This document shows, piece after piece, positions 45,801 to 58,776 of a stretch of 64,000 nucleotides of DNA. This DNA comes from Paracoccus yeei ATCC BAA-599 (GTDB lineage: Bacteria; Pseudomonadota; Alphaproteobacteria; Rhodobacterales; Rhodobacteraceae), in NCBI RefSeq assembly GCF_000622145.1, contig NZ_JHWH01000021.1, positions 25,175 through 89,174 on the forward strand. Reading direction: 5' to 3'. A program made the translations under genes and the position numbers. Numbering within the stretch: position 1 is the first letter of the stretch; every line of letters begins with the position of its first letter. The notes beneath the pieces are model-generated. The model was not told the origin of the DNA. It searched no databases and saw nothing but the letters and a program-made list of their open reading frames with translations.

Positions 45801-46339
45801 AACTGTACCAGCAGATGCTGGAGGAGACCATCGCCAAGCTGAAGTCCGGCGAGATCGAGGGTACGCCCGAGGACGAATGGGCGCCGCAGCTGAACCTGGG
45901 CGTGCCGGTGACGATCCCCGAAAGCTATATCCCGGACCTCGACGTGCGGCTGGGGCTTTATCGCCGGCTTGCGGAACTGACCACCAAGGTCGAACTGGAG
46001 GGCTTCGCCGCCGAGTTGATCGATCGCTTCGGTCCGCTGCCGCGCGAGGTGAACACCCTGCTGCTGGTCATCCGCATCAAGGCGATGGCCAAGCGGGCGA
46101 ACATCTCCAAGCTGGACGCAGGGCCGAAGGGCGCGACGGTGCAGTTCCACGGCGACAAGTTCCCGAACCCCGCCGGGCTGGTCGCATTCATCCACGATCA
46201 GGGCGGCCAAGCCAAGGTCTCGGACAACAAGATCGTGGTGCTGCGCGATTGGCCCTCGGATGCGGACCGCATCAAGGGCGCCTTCGCCATCGCCAAGGAT
46301 TTGGCGGCCAAGGTCAAGGAAGGCCGGGCGAAGGGATAG
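42884..46339 (+). CDS. mfd: Transcription-repair coupling factor
   Basis: The protein has 1151 residues, full length. N-terminal UvrB-like domains carry 'VLEFPAWDTTPYDRVSPAP'. The RNA-polymerase-interacting CarD-like domain is 'PGDLVVHVEHGIGRYKGLET' (near residue 480). The RecG-type translocase has Walker A GDVGFGKTEVA (near 627), DEEQHFG (near 729), 'TLTATPIPRTLQLSLTGVRD' and 'IRGRVGRSKTRAYCYL'. A C-terminal TRCF domain follows. It dislodges stalled RNA polymerase and recruits UvrA. It is followed by a strong bidirectional terminator. Confidence 0.97.
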   Translation: MAEHLILSGAPEGLDAALIARELARGAPVIHIARDDRRMAAMRAALGFFAPQAVVLEFPAWDTTPYDRVSPAPAVMAARMAVLTALAHGAIKGPFVLLTTLAAAMQRVPPRDALREASFSARVGDRMDEGALRAFLARMGFSQAPTVTEPGDFAVRGGIIDIYPPGDSGPIRLDMFGDVLESARRFDAETQRSTEKLDHLDLAPMSEVILDEAAITRFRQNYRAEYGGGANDPLYEGISAGRKMAGMEHWLPWFHDRLESLLSYLPEASVVADDHLDQVRDARLHTIREQFDARREALARKGGTDTVYRPVPPRAMFPDEAEWADWLKSHRVLRLSVLPQPPGPGVLDAGGRVGRNFAPERQAEKGNLFKALADHVRSLQASRRVVIASFSEGARERLSGLIADEGIRGAKPIADLRDLPDQPGALGLAVWPLEEGFTSDGQATGPLAVISEQDVLGDRLIRGAKRRRKAENFLRDTTTLTPGDLVVHVEHGIGRYKGLETVMALGVPHDCVALEYAGGDRLFLPVENIELLSRYGHEEGLLDKLGGGAWQARKARLKERIKLIADKLMRVAAERLLRPAPVLEPEHHEVESFAARFPYAETEDQAAAIADVAEDLAAGRPMDRLVVGDVGFGKTEVAMRAAFIAASQGRQVAVVAPTTLLARQHFRTFAERFRGTAINVRPLSRFVSAKDAAETRKGLAEGTVDIVVGTHAVLAKQVRFKNLGLLIVDEEQHFGVAHKERLKELRSDIHVLTLTATPIPRTLQLSLTGVRDLSIIGTPPVDRLSIRTYVSEFDSVTIREALLREKYRGGQSFFVVPRLADLPEVEDWLKEHVPEVSYIVAHGQLAAGDLDQRMNAFYDRGADVLLATTIVESGLDIPTANTMVVWRADMFGLAQLYQIRGRVGRSKTRAYCYLTTKPRVPLTPQAMRRLKFLGSIDSLGAGFNLASQDLDLRGAGNLLGEEQSGHIKEVGFELYQQMLEETIAKLKSGEIEGTPEDEWAPQLNLGVPVTIPESYIPDLDVRLGLYRRLAELTTKVELEGFAAELIDRFGPLPREVNTLLLVIRIKAMAKRANISKLDAGPKGATVQFHGDKFPNPAGLVAFIHDQGGQAKVSDNKIVVLRDWPSDADRIKGAFAIAKDLAAKVKEGRAKG

Positions 46340-46404
46340 CAGGACGCTGCAAGGGGCTCTGCGCCGCGCGGCACCTGTGCGGCCTTTGCACGGCCGGAAA
46401 CAAG

Positions 46405-46431
46405 AAAGGCGGCGCGTTTGGCGCCGCCTTT
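46405..46431. terminator. Bidirectional terminator between mfd and clpA
   Basis: A perfect 11-bp stem AAAGGCGGCGC / GCGCCGCCTTT with loop GTTTG lies between the convergent mfd and clpA genes, just before the clpA stop on the minus strand. The A/T ends of the stem give short T-runs both ways. Confidence 0.85.
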
Positions 46432-46439
46432 CTGGTCGA

Positions 46440-48761
46440 TCAGTCCGCCGTCAGCAGCGGTGGCTTTGACTTGCTGAGGCGCGGGGCGTCCGGGCCGGTG
46501 ATGTCGAACACCGGCTTGTCGTCCTCGATCCGCACCCGGACCACGCCGCCCTTGGTCAGGCGGCCGAACAGCAGTTCCTCGGCCAGGGGCTTCTTGATCG
46601 TCTCTTGGATCACGCGGCCCAGGGGGCGGGCGCCCATCTTGTCGTCATAGCCTTTTTCCGCCAGCCAGTTGGCCGCTTCCGAGGTCAGTTCGATATGGAC
46701 GCCACGGTCGATCAGTTGTGCCTCGAGTTGCAGCACGAATTTCTCGACCACCTGGACGATGATATCGCGCGACAGCGGGGCGAAGCTGATGATCGCGTCC
46801 AGCCGGTTGCGGAATTCGGGCGTGAAGGTGCGCTCGATGGCGGCGGTATCCTCGCCCTCGCGCTTGTCGCGGCCAAAGCCGATCGCGGCCTTCTGCATGT
46901 CCGAGGCACCCGCGTTCGAGGTCATGATCAGGATCACGTTGCGGAAATCCACCTGCCGGCCGTTGTGGTCGGTCAGCTTGCCGTGGTCCATCACCTGCAA
47001 CAGGATGTTGAACACGTCCGGATGCGCCTTCTCGATCTCGTCCAGCAGCAGCACGCAATGCGGATGCTGGTCGACGCCATCGGTCAACAGCCCGCCCTGG
47101 TCGAAGCCGACATAGCCCGGAGGCGCGCCGATCAGCCGGGAAACCGCATGTTTCTCCATGTACTCAGACATGTCGAAGCGCAGCAGTTCCACGCCCAGCG
47201 TGCTGGCAAGCTGCTTGGCCACCTCGGTCTTGCCGACGCCGGTGGGGCCGGCGAACAGATAGTTGCCGATGGGCTTTTCAGGCTCGCGCAGGCCGGCGCG
47301 GGCCAGCTTGATCGCCGAGGACAAGGCGTCGATCGCCGCGTCCTGGCCAAAGACCAGGCGCTTCAGCGTCGCGTCCAGGTCCTTCAGCACCGCCGCATCG
47401 TCCTTGGAGACGTTCTTGGGGGGAATGCGGGCGATCTTGGCGACCACCGCCTCGATCTCTTTCGGGCCGATGGTCTTGCGGCGCTTGCTTTCCGAAACCA
47501 GGTGCTGGGCCGCCCCCGCCTCGTCGATCACGTCGATGGCGCTGTCGGGCAGCTTGCGATCGTTGATGTAGCGCGAGGCCAGTTCCACCGCCGACTTGAT
47601 CGCATCGTTGGTATAGCGGAGGTCGTGGTGCTTTTCGAAGCTGGGCTTCAGCCCCATCAGGATCTTGATGGCATCCGGCACGTTCGGCTCGTTCACGTCG
47701 ATCTTCTGGAAGCGACGGGAAAGCGCGCGGTCCTTTTCGAAATGCTGGCGGAACTCCTTGTAGGTGGTCGAGCCCATGCAGCGCAGCTTGCCGCCCGAAA
47801 GCGCGGGCTTGAGCAGGTTCGAAGCGTCCATCGCCCCGCCCGAGGTCGCGCCGGCGCCGATCACGGTATGGATCTCGTCGATGAACAGGATCGCGTCAGG
47901 ATGCTCTTCAAGCTCCTTGACGACGGCCTTCAGCCGCTCCTCGAAATCGCCGCGATAGCGGGTGCCGGCCAGCAGCGCGCCCATGTCGAGCGAGAAGATG
48001 GTCGAACCGGCCAGCACGTCCGGGGTTTCGCCCCGCGTGATCTTGAGCGCGAGCCCCTCGGCGATGGCGGTCTTGCCGACGCCCGGGTCGCCCACCAGCA
48101 GGGGGTTGTTCTTGCGCCGGCGGCACAGGACCTGGATGCAGCGCTCGACTTCGTCGGCGCGGCCGATCAGCGGGTCGACGTCGCCCTTCGAGGCCTTCTT
48201 GTTCAGATTGACGCAATATTTCGCCAGGGCGGATTCATCCTTGGCGGCCGGCTGTTCGGCCTGCGCCTGTTCGCCCGGCTGGTCGGCGCCCTGAACCGGC
48301 CGGCTTTCGGAAAAGGACGGATTCTTGGCCACGCCATGCGCGATGAAATTCACCGCATCGTACCGCGTCATGTCCAGTTCCTGCAGGAAGAAGGCGGCGT
48401 TCGATTCGCGCTCGGCAAAGATCGCGACCAGGACGTTCGCCCCCGTCACCTCGGTCCGGCCCGAGGATTGCACATGGATCGCCGCGCGCTGGATCACCCG
48501 CTGGAAGGCGGCGGTCGGCACGGCTTCCGAGCCTTCGACATCGGTGATCAGCGTCGAAAGATCGTCTTCGATGAATTCCACGAGCATCCGACGCAATTCG
48601 TCCAGATCGACGTTGCACGCCCGCATGACCTTGACGGCATCGGGCTCATCCGTCAGCGCGAGCAAGAGATGCTCGAGCGTGGCCAGCTCGTGGCGGTGAT
48701 CATTGGCCAGCGCAAGCGCAGCATGGATGGCCTGTTCCAGCGTGTTCGAAAAGGACGGCAC
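46440..48761 (-). CDS. clpA: ATP-dependent Clp protease ATP-binding subunit ClpA
   Basis: The protein has 773 residues. Two N-terminal Clp repeats (1-145) start [21 protein letters not shown] Gln/Ala-rich linker leads to AAA module 1, with Walker [10 protein letters not shown] (near 225) and '[20 protein letters not shown]'. AAA module 2 has Walker [10 protein letters not shown] (near 503), '[20 protein letters not shown]' and a ClpP-loop region near '[10 protein letters not shown]'. It unfolds substrates for ClpP. No clpS gene lies in the 264 bases upstream, although clpS often precedes clpA. Confidence 0.96.
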   Translation of the reverse strand: MPSFSNTLEQAIHAALALANDHRHELATLEHLLLALTDEPDAVKVMRACNVDLDELRRMLVEFIEDDLSTLITDVEGSEAVPTAAFQRVIQRAAIHVQSSGRTEVTGANVLVAIFAERESNAAFFLQELDMTRYDAVNFIAHGVAKNPSFSESRPVQGADQPGEQAQAEQPAAKDESALAKYCVNLNKKASKGDVDPLIGRADEVERCIQVLCRRRKNNPLLVGDPGVGKTAIAEGLALKITRGETPDVLAGSTIFSLDMGALLAGTRYRGDFEERLKAVVKELEEHPDAILFIDEIHTVIGAGATSGGAMDASNLLKPALSGGKLRCMGSTTYKEFRQHFEKDRALSRRFQKIDVNEPNVPDAIKILMGLKPSFEKHHDLRYTNDAIKSAVELASRYINDRKLPDSAIDVIDEAGAAQHLVSESKRRKTIGPKEIEAVVAKIARIPPKNVSKDDAAVLKDLDATLKRLVFGQDAAIDALSSAIKLARAGLREPEKPIGNYLFAGPTGVGKTEVAKQLASTLGVELLRFDMSEYMEKHAVSRLIGAPPGYVGFDQGGLLTDGVDQHPHCVLLLDEIEKAHPDVFNILLQVMDHGKLTDHNGRQVDFRNVILIMTSNAGASDMQKAAIGFGRDKREGEDTAAIERTFTPEFRNRLDAIISFAPLSRDIIVQVVEKFVLQLEAQLIDRGVHIELTSEAANWLAEKGYDDKMGARPLGRVIQETIKKPLAEELLFGRLTKGGVVRVRIEDDKPVFDITGPDAPRLSKSKPPLLTAD

Positions 48762-49025
48762 GTTTCAGCTCCTGTCAGTCGGCTGGCGGTATGGGCCGCC
48801 AAGATTTAGCGGTCCACCTGACCAGACTGTCACGATACAGTTAAGAATTGGTGGATTTTCGCGCAATTCAAGCGGTATCTGCATCCGCCCTTGCCGAATT
48901 TCCGGCGGCTGAGGAAGATGTGATGATCCGATGCCCCAATTTCAAGCAGCGACACTTTGCACCCGCCAGATGCGGATTTCGGGCGGCTGGGGTCGCCTGG
49001 CGGCTTGCTGCGTTGCACGAAGGCC

Positions 49026-49772
49026 TCAGAACGCGTCCTTCATGGTGCGAAGCCGTGCGAAAACATCGACATCCGGTGCGTCCGGCAGCCCCAGCGACCC
49101 CCTCAGGGCCGCAACGCGCAGGAAGGGATTGGTCGCGCGCTCATCCTCCAGCGTGGCCGGGGCGCAGGGCCGGCGGCCCGCCGCGGTGTCGTCCAGGCGT
49201 TGCCGCAAAGCCTCATTCCCCGGATCGACGGACAGGGCGAATGCGCCGTTGCCCCGGCAGTAGTCATGGCCCGAACAGACCAGCGTTTGGCCGGGCAGAG
49301 CGTTCAGCCGCGACAGGCTGTCCCACATCATCTGGGCGCTGCCCTCGAACAGGCGGCCGCAGCCGAGCGCCATCAGGCTGTCGGCGGTAAAGGCCAGGGC
49401 CGAGCCGGGCAGGTGAAAGGCGACATGCCCGACCGTATGGCCGGAGACGTCGATAACCTCGGCCGGCTCACCGCAGATGGTGATGGTCTCGCCCGTGCGA
49501 ACGGGCAGGTCGAGCGGCGGCAGCCGGGCCGCGTCATCGGCATTGCCCATCACCCGCGCCCCGGTCGCCGCCACCAGATCAGACACCGCCTGGATGTGGT
49601 CGGCGTGGTGGTGCGTCAGGGCGATCAGGTCCAGCCCCCAACCCCGGGACGCAAGCTCGGCCAGGATGGGCGCGGCCTCGGGCGCGTCGATCAGCGCGGT
49701 CTGGCCGTTGCCATGCACCAGCCAGGCGTAGTTGTCCGTCAGGCAGCGTACGGCGATCCATTCCAGCGGCAT
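49026..49772 (-). CDS. gloB: Hydroxyacylglutathione hydrolase (glyoxalase II)
   Basis: The start at 49772 ([19 protein letters not shown]) gives 248 residues. The metallo-beta-lactamase motif THHHADH (near residue 53) supplies the bimetal ligands, followed by '[12 protein letters not shown]' and '[17 protein letters not shown]'. The C-terminal substrate domain includes '[15 protein letters not shown]' and '[11 protein letters not shown]', which are glyoxalase II hallmarks. It hydrolyses S-lactoylglutathione to lactate and glutathione. It is divergent from the methyltransferase gene. Confidence 0.95.
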   Translation of the reverse strand: MPLEWIAVRCLTDNYAWLVHGNGQTALIDAPEAAPILAELASRGWGLDLIALTHHHADHIQAVSDLVAATGARVMGNADDAARLPPLDLPVRTGETITICGEPAEVIDVSGHTVGHVAFHLPGSALAFTADSLMALGCGRLFEGSAQMMWDSLSRLNALPGQTLVCSGHDYCRGNGAFALSVDPGNEALRQRLDDTAAGRRPCAPATLEDERATNPFLRVAALRGSLGLPDAPDVDVFARLRTMKDAF

Positions 49773-49823
49773 TGGCAATTCCCCTGCTTTGCCCCAGTCT
49801 GGCGCGGTCGGACGAGGGGCGCA

Positions 49824-50621
49824 ATGCATCACGACGTGATCGAACTGCGAAAGTTCTATTACACCCGGGCGCTGGGCCGGGTGGTTCAGCGCGTGCTGCG
49901 CGACCGGCTGGCCCAGCTTTGGCCGCCCGATCAATGCGGCGGGATGAGCGTCGTGGGCTATGGCTTTGCCGCGCCCCTGCTGCGGCCTTGGCTGGCGCGC
50001 GCGCGTCGCGTGACCAGCCTGATGCCCGGCCCGCAGGGCGTCATGGCCTGGCCCGCCGGCCTGCCCAACTGCTCGGTCCTGGCCGAGGAGACCGCCTGGC
50101 CGCTGGACACGGGCAGCGTCGACCGTCTGGTCCTGCTGCACGCGCTGGAAACCGCCGACCATCCCCATGCGGTGCTGTCCGAGGCCTGGCGCGTGCTGGG
50201 GCCGGGCGGGCGCATGCTGGTCATGGCGCCGAACCGCGCGGGGCTCTGGGCGCGGTCGGAAAAGACGCCCTTCGGCTTTGGCCGCAGCTATACGGCGGGC
50301 CAACTCGAGGCGCAGGCGCGGGACGCGGGCTTCGTCACCGAACGGACCGGGGCGGCGCTTTACATCCCGCCCTCGGACCGGCGCTTCTGGCTGCGCAGCG
50401 CGCATATGTGGGAACGCGCCGGCTTGCGCATCAGCCAGGTGTTGGTCGCCGGGGTCGTGATGACCGAATTCAGCAAGCAGGTCCAGGCGCCGGTGGGGCG
50501 GGTCGGCCGGGTCAGCGTGCCCAGCCCGCTCGACGTGCTGGAAGGCATCGCCCGGCCCAAGCCCGCCGGCAGCGGCAAGACCGCACGCCACGCGGGGCGC
50601 CTGCACCGGAATGGCCGGTAA
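49824..50621 (+). CDS. SAM-dependent methyltransferase (class I)
   Basis: The protein has 265 residues, starting [20 protein letters not shown] with GACGAGGGG upstream. The Rossmann core shows '[17 protein letters not shown]' at the SAM-binding site (the usual GxGxG is altered), '[20 protein letters not shown]' and '[20 protein letters not shown]', as in Methyltransf_11 proteins. The gene is divergent from gloB with a 51-base gap and points toward the atp operon. The substrate is unknown. This arrangement next to gloB is typical of Rhodobacterales. Confidence 0.85.
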   Translation: MHHDVIELRKFYYTRALGRVVQRVLRDRLAQLWPPDQCGGMSVVGYGFAAPLLRPWLARARRVTSLMPGPQGVMAWPAGLPNCSVLAEETAWPLDTGSVDRLVLLHALETADHPHAVLSEAWRVLGPGGRMLVMAPNRAGLWARSEKTPFGFGRSYTAGQLEAQARDAGFVTERTGAALYIPPSDRRFWLRSAHMWERAGLRISQVLVAGVVMTEFSKQVQAPVGRVGRVSVPSPLDVLEGIARPKPAGSGKTARHAGRLHRNGR

Positions 50622-50925
50622 GACGCGAATCTGTCCCCTTCCCGCCGGCCGTGCAACCGGCCAGGGGACCAGCCCGCCGCGTGTACCGTCCGGCGTTAGC
50701 GCAACCGGCGGCCATTCGCCGCCGCGGCGCTGATACCAAGGGCGCAAACCCTCGCATTTCCGTGTTCAATGCGGTTGCGGCAGGGGAAATCTGCTGCTAG
50801 AGACACGCCAGATTTCGGGGCGTCCAGCCCGGCACGGCCGGACCCCCTTGACCCGCGCTCCGCGACAGACCGTTCCCCAAAGGGACGGCCCGCCTGCGGA
50901 GCTTGCGCAAACCGGAAGGATGACC
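50622..50925. other. Intergenic leader region of the atp operon
   Basis: This stretch holds no gene. It contains the probable promoter at 50775-50803 and a leader of about 110 bases with GC-rich inverted segments (for example CCGGCGTTAGCGCAACCGG near 50690). The region is otherwise featureless. Confidence 0.5.
50775..50803 (+). promoter_or_regulatory. Promoter of the atpHAGDC operon
   Basis: TTGCGG (50775-50780) and TAGAGA (50798-50803) are separated by 17 bases. They are oriented toward atpH, about 120 bases upstream of its start. Confidence 0.45.
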
Positions 50926-51485
50926 GTGGCCAATTCCGCTTCGATTTCCGCTGATATCGCCGGGCGTTATGCACAGGCCCTTTTCGATCTGGTGAAGGAT
51001 TCGGGCGGCATCGATGCCCTGTCCGTGCAAATCGACGAACTGGCCCGGGCCTATGACGACAGTGCGGATCTGCGCGACCTGACCGTCTCGCCGCTGTACA
51101 ATCGGGACCAGCAAGAGGCCGCGATCGCCGCCCTGGCGGCGCGCGCCGGCTTTTCGCCCGAACTGGCGAACACACTGCGCCTGCTGGCCCGCAACCGGCG
51201 CCTGTTCACGCTGCCCCAGTTCATCGCCAAGCTGCGCGGCCTGATCGCCGATGCCAGGGGCGAGGTGACCGCCGACGTGGTCAGCGCCCAGGAACTGACC
51301 GAGGATCAGAAGAACCGCCTAGTCGGCACGCTGCACGCCAAGACCGGCAAGAACGTCAAACTGAACGCGCGCGTCGATGAAAGCCTCATCGGCGGCATGA
51401 TCGTCAAACTGGGCTCGCAGATGATCGACAGCTCGATCCGCTCCAAGCTCGCCTCCCTCCAGAATGCTATGAAAGAGGTCGGATA

Positions 51486-51486
<1 letters not shown>
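50926..51486 (+). CDS. atpH: ATP synthase F1 subunit delta
   Basis: The GTG at 50926 is preferred. GGAAGG lies six bases upstream of it, whereas the ATG at 50920 overlaps that site, and the family N-terminus ([18 protein letters not shown]) then begins at the expected residue. The protein has 186 residues. Conserved features are '[19 protein letters not shown]' and the C-terminal '[20 protein letters not shown]'. It links F1 to the peripheral stalk. It is the first gene of atpHAGDC. The F0 genes are not in this window, consistent with the split F1/F0 operons of alphaproteobacteria. Confidence 0.94.
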
Positions 51487-53021
<1,535 letters not shown>

Positions 53022-53035
53022 GAGGGGAGCTTTAG

Positions 53036-55355
<2,320 letters not shown>

Positions 55356-55364
55356 GGGGGCGAC

Positions 55365-55811
55365 ATGGCCGACACGATGCAGTTCGACCTGGTGTCGCCG
55401 GAACGGAACCTGGTGTCCGTCCCGGTGCGCGAGGTGCGCCTGCCCGGCGCCGAGGGCGACCTGACCGCGATGCCCGGCCACGCGCCGGCCATCGTGAACC
55501 TGCGCCCCGGCCTGGTCACCGTGGTCGCCGCGGACGGGACCTCGACGGAATTCGCGGTGACCGGCGGCTTTGCCGAGATCAACAACGATTCCGTCAGCCT
55601 GCTGGCCGAACGCGGCCACCCGCGCGCCGAGATGACGCAAGAGGTCTTCAACGAGATGATGGCCCAGGCGCATCGCCGCGTGAAGCAGGCGCAGGAGCGT
55701 TCCTCGACGGGCGAAGATATCGTCACCGCAGCCGTCAAGCTGCTGGCCGACATGGAGGCCTTGGGCACCCATATCGGACTGGACCCCAACCAGGCGAACT
55801 TCCCGCACTAA
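55365..55811 (+). CDS. atpC: ATP synthase F1 subunit epsilon
   Basis: The 148 residues are slightly longer than the usual 130-140. The N-terminal beta-sandwich has 'MQFDLVSPERNLVSVPVREV' and 'GAEGDLTAMPGHAPAIVNLR', and the C-terminal helices start 'EVFNEMMAQAHRRVKQAQER'. It is the last F1 gene. An intrinsic terminator follows 27 bases after the stop. Confidence 0.96.
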   Translation: MADTMQFDLVSPERNLVSVPVREVRLPGAEGDLTAMPGHAPAIVNLRPGLVTVVAADGTSTEFAVTGGFAEINNDSVSLLAERGHPRAEMTQEVFNEMMAQAHRRVKQAQERSSTGEDIVTAAVKLLADMEALGTHIGLDPNQANFPH

Positions 55812-55838
55812 CGTCTTAAATTCGAGGCAAAAACATGA

Positions 55839-55862
55839 AGCCCCGGCCAGTCCGGGGCTTTA
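55839..55862 (+). terminator. Intrinsic terminator of the atp operon
   Basis: Stem AGCCCCGG / CCGGGGCT with loop CCAGT is followed by TTAT, 27 bases after the atpC stop. Confidence 0.75.
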
Positions 55863-55907
55863 TCACATGCATATTCCGCTTCATTATCGGGGAAAGGAGG
55901 CAGGCGT

Positions 55908-56255
55908 TTGCACCGTTTCGATCATTTTGCCGTCGGCGTTGCGAACGGCATTGTCCATTTTTCGGGATTTGAAACAGACGGCCCGCTTTGGACGGGGCAG
56001 GGACCCCGCACCGAGCGGCGCCACATCCGATTTGACGAAGCCTTCGTGCGGCCGCCCGTGGTCCATGTCTCGCTGACGATGTGGGACATCTCGGTCGGTG
56101 GCAACCAGCGCGCCGATGTTCAGGCCATCGACATCGACGCCGAAGGCTTCGTGGTCGAGTTCCGCACCTGGGGCGATACCCGCGTGGCCCGTGTCCGGGT
56201 CGGCTGGATGGCTATCGGAGCGGTCCGCCACGTCACGGATTTCGACGTGGACTGA
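55908..56255 (+). CDS. H-type lectin domain protein
   Basis: The start is TTG at 55908, with AAAGGAGG seven bases upstream. The 115 residues match the H-type lectin fold: 'FDEAFVRPPVVHVSLTMWDI', 'NQRADVQAIDIDAEGFVVEF' and 'TWGDTRVARVRVGWMAIG'. It has no signal peptide and is probably cytoplasmic. H-lectins bind N-acetylgalactosamine in snails; the bacterial function is unknown. It follows atpC, but the terminator between them suggests its own promoter. Confidence 0.8.
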   Translation: MHRFDHFAVGVANGIVHFSGFETDGPLWTGQGPRTERRHIRFDEAFVRPPVVHVSLTMWDISVGGNQRADVQAIDIDAEGFVVEFRTWGDTRVARVRVGWMAIGAVRHVTDFDVD

Positions 56256-56290
56256 CGCCGAGGGACCGGAGGGGCCCGGCCCCACCGGGT

Positions 56291-57061
56291 TCAACTGCGT
56301 TCCAGGTTCAGGCGGATCAGGTCGGTGGCGGGGCCCGGATGGGTGATCGGCAGCATATGCGCGGCTCCCGGCACCGTCGCCCGCCCGACATCCGGCAGGC
56401 GCGCGGCCAGAGCATCCGCGATCGCGGGAATGACCGGGGGCGAATCGCCCCCCATGACGATCAGCACCGGCGCATCGACCGATTCCAGCCCGCCGTCGCG
56501 CAGGATATTGGCACTGTCATGCGCCAGGGCGTCGTTGCCGGCGATGACCATGCCGATCTGCCGGGTCAGCCGGGCACGGCCGGCGGGGGTCTGCTGGTCC
56601 CAGTCGATGCCGCCCCAGACCTCCAGGAAACGGCGGGCTGCGTGTTCGGGCCGGCCGGCCTCGGCCAGGGCGTGGATATCCTCCAGCAGGCCGTCGTTCC
56701 CGGCCTCGGGCGCGGCGGCGAACAGCACGGGCTCGATCAGGGTCAGGCTGCGCACGGCCTCGGGCGCACCGACCGCGATGCGCAGGGCGACCGTGGCGCC
56801 CAGGCTGTGGCCGATCAGGTCCAGCGGGCGGGTGATCAGGGGCGCCACCTGCCGGGTGACATGGGTGTGGAAATCCGGCGGCTCGCCGGGCCAGTCGGGG
56901 CTCTGGCCGTGGCCGGGCAGGTCCGGGGCCGTCACCTGCACCAGATCCGCCAGCCCTGCGGCGATCGGGCCCCAGTAGCTCGCGTTGCCCATCATGCAAT
57001 GCAGCGCCAGCGCCGGGCGGTCCTGCGTGCCCGGCCATGTCCGCAGGTGCAGCCCGGTCAT
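56291..57061 (-). CDS. Alpha/beta hydrolase
   Basis: The start at 57061 (MTGLHLRTWPGTQDRPALAL) overlaps the stop of the upstream isomerase gene by four bases (ATGA). The protein has 256 residues. The nucleophile elbow LIGHSLGATVAL (near residue 85), the acid region 'VLIVMGGDSPPVIPAIADAL' and the His in 'VPGAAHMLPITHPG' complete the triad. The substrate is unknown. It is coupled to the DsbA-fold isomerase, possibly part of aromatic or xenobiotic metabolism. Confidence 0.88.
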   Translation of the reverse strand: MTGLHLRTWPGTQDRPALALHCMMGNASYWGPIAAGLADLVQVTAPDLPGHGQSPDWPGEPPDFHTHVTRQVAPLITRPLDLIGHSLGATVALRIAVGAPEAVRSLTLIEPVLFAAAPEAGNDGLLEDIHALAEAGRPEHAARRFLEVWGGIDWDQQTPAGRARLTRQIGMVIAGNDALAHDSANILRDGGLESVDAPVLIVMGGDSPPVIPAIADALAARLPDVGRATVPGAAHMLPITHPGPATDLIRLNLERS

Positions 57062-57657
57062 AGGCGCGCCAGGTGCCTGTCCAGAAACGCCAGCCGATCC
57101 TGGCCCCAAAACCGCTGGTCCGTCTCGCGCACGATGTAGAAGGGGGCGCCGAAGGCCCCGGCCTCGATGGCGTCCTCCAGGTTGCGCTCATAGACCTGGG
57201 CGCCCACGAACAGGCCGGAATTGGCAAGCTCGGGGTCGAACCCCGCGTCCTTGAGCTTGGCGCGGATCACGGCGTCATCGGCGATGTCCTGATCCTCGGC
57301 CCAGACCGCGCGCAGGAAGCTGCGAACCAGCCCGCCCAGATCGCCGCCCCCCGCCTTCTGCGCCGCGATCACCGCATAGGACGACGGCGCGCCGTTCACC
57401 GGCATGAAGGCCGGCTTCAGGTTGAAGGGCAGGCCCAGGTGCTCGGCCAGGCGCGGCAGGTCCTGAGCGCGATAGTCCAGGCGGTTCTGGTGGCGCGCCG
57501 CCGGGCGCGTGCCGCCGGTGCGGTCGAACAACTGCCACAGGTCCAGCGGCTTGTAGGTGATCGTCGCGCCATGCCGCTGGGCGATCTGTTCCAGCTGGTC
57601 GCCGGCCAGATAGCAGTAGGGGCTGAATGTGCCCAGGTAATAGTCGATATGCGCCAT
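57058..57657 (-). CDS. 2-hydroxychromene-2-carboxylate isomerase family (DsbA fold)
   Basis: The protein has 199 residues. N-terminal 'IDYYLGTFSPYCYLAGDQLE' is the HCCA-isomerase/kappa-GST pattern with Ser/Tyr where thioredoxins have Cys-X-X-Cys. Family markers are 'FMPVNGAPSSYAVIAAQKAG' and 'GAFGAPFYIVRETDQRFWGQ' with the cis-Pro loop. The GGAGG ribosome-binding site is close. The family includes glutathione-dependent naphthalene-pathway isomerases. The true substrate is unknown. It is translationally coupled to the alpha/beta hydrolase. Confidence 0.88.
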   Translation of the reverse strand: MAHIDYYLGTFSPYCYLAGDQLEQIAQRHGATITYKPLDLWQLFDRTGGTRPAARHQNRLDYRAQDLPRLAEHLGLPFNLKPAFMPVNGAPSSYAVIAAQKAGGGDLGGLVRSFLRAVWAEDQDIADDAVIRAKLKDAGFDPELANSGLFVGAQVYERNLEDAIEAGAFGAPFYIVRETDQRFWGQDRLAFLDRHLARL

Positions 57658-57742
57658 GCGGGGCCTCCGGGGTTTGCGGGCAGGCTAGCTTGCTGATAAG
57701 CGAGGCGCAATCACACGAATCCAGCCTTATACGGAGCCAGCC

Positions 57743-58762
57743 ATGCCGGCCATGACCGAACCCAAGCTGATCGCGGGCAACGCCAACCGGCCCCTGGCCA
57801 ACGCCATCGCCCGCCGGATGTCCATGCACCGCGGCATGAACGTGGCCCCCATCGAGGCACGGGTCGAGCGGTTCAACGACCAGGAAATCTTCGTCGAGGT
57901 CTATGAGAACGTCCGGGGCGAGGACATGTTCATCATCCAGTCCACCTCGAACCCGGCGAACGACAACCTGATGGAGCTGCTGATCATGACCGATGCGCTG
58001 CGCCGGTCCTCGGCGTCGCGCATTACGGCGGTCATTCCCTATTTCGGCTATGCGCGGCAGGACCGTCGCGCCAAGGCCCGCACGCCGATCAGCGCCAAGC
58101 TGGTCGCGAACCTGCTGACCGAGGCGGGCGTGGACCGGGTGCTGACGCTGGACCTGCACGCGGCGCAGATCCAGGGGTTCTTCGACATCCCGGTGGACAA
58201 CCTTTATGCCGCGCCGGTCTTTGCGCTGGATATCCAGCATCATTTCCGCGACCGGATGTCGGACCTGATGGTGATTTCCCCCGACGTGGGTGGCGTGGCG
58301 CGCGCCCGGGAACTCGCGCAGCGGATCGGTGCCCCTCTGGCCATCGTGGACAAGCGCCGCGAGAAGCCTGGCGAGATTGCCGAAATGACCGTGATCGGCG
58401 ACGTCAGCGGCAAGACCTGCATCATCGTCGACGACATCTGCGACACGGCCGGCACGCTTTGCAAGGCGGCCGAGGTCCTGACCCAGCACGGCGCGACCGA
58501 GGTCCACGCCTATATCACCCATGGCGTTCTGTCCGGCCCCGCGGTCGAGCGGGTGCAGAAATCGGTCATGAAGACGCTGGTCATCACCGATTCCATCGAG
58601 CCGACCGAGCCGGTCCGCAACGCCAGCAACATCCGCATCGTGCCCACCGCGCCGATGTTTGCCCAAGCCATCCTGAACATCTGGAACGGCACCTCGGTCA
58701 GCTCGCTGTTCGAGGTGGACACGCTGGGCCCGATCTACGAAGGGCTTTATACCGCTTACTAA
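57743..58762 (+). CDS. prs: Ribose-phosphate pyrophosphokinase
   Basis: The protein has 339 residues; starts at 57743 (with GGAG 6 bases away) and 57752 are both possible. Key motifs are '[20 protein letters not shown]', the ATP-site loop '[20 protein letters not shown]', metal ligand His in [12 protein letters not shown], '[20 protein letters not shown]' and the PRPP signature [11 protein letters not shown]. It makes PRPP from ribose-5-phosphate and ATP for nucleotide, His and Trp synthesis. It converges with the CoA-binding gene. Confidence 0.97.
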   Translation: MPAMTEPKLIAGNANRPLANAIARRMSMHRGMNVAPIEARVERFNDQEIFVEVYENVRGEDMFIIQSTSNPANDNLMELLIMTDALRRSSASRITAVIPYFGYARQDRRAKARTPISAKLVANLLTEAGVDRVLTLDLHAAQIQGFFDIPVDNLYAAPVFALDIQHHFRDRMSDLMVISPDVGGVARARELAQRIGAPLAIVDKRREKPGEIAEMTVIGDVSGKTCIIVDDICDTAGTLCKAAEVLTQHGATEVHAYITHGVLSGPAVERVQKSVMKTLVITDSIEPTEPVRNASNIRIVPTAPMFAQAILNIWNGTSVSSLFEVDTLGPIYEGLYTAY

Positions 58763-58776
58763 GGGGGTGTTCCGCG

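Noticed and set aside
42875..46210. Open reading frame of over 1100 codons on the strand opposite mfd
   Set aside because: It is the exact antisense of mfd, with low-complexity His/Gln/Arg-rich composition and no family motif, as expected from GC-rich codon bias.
48762..49025. A hidden clpS gene upstream of clpA
   Set aside because: The gap is 264 bases and none of its frames shows ClpS-like sequence. ClpS must be elsewhere or absent.
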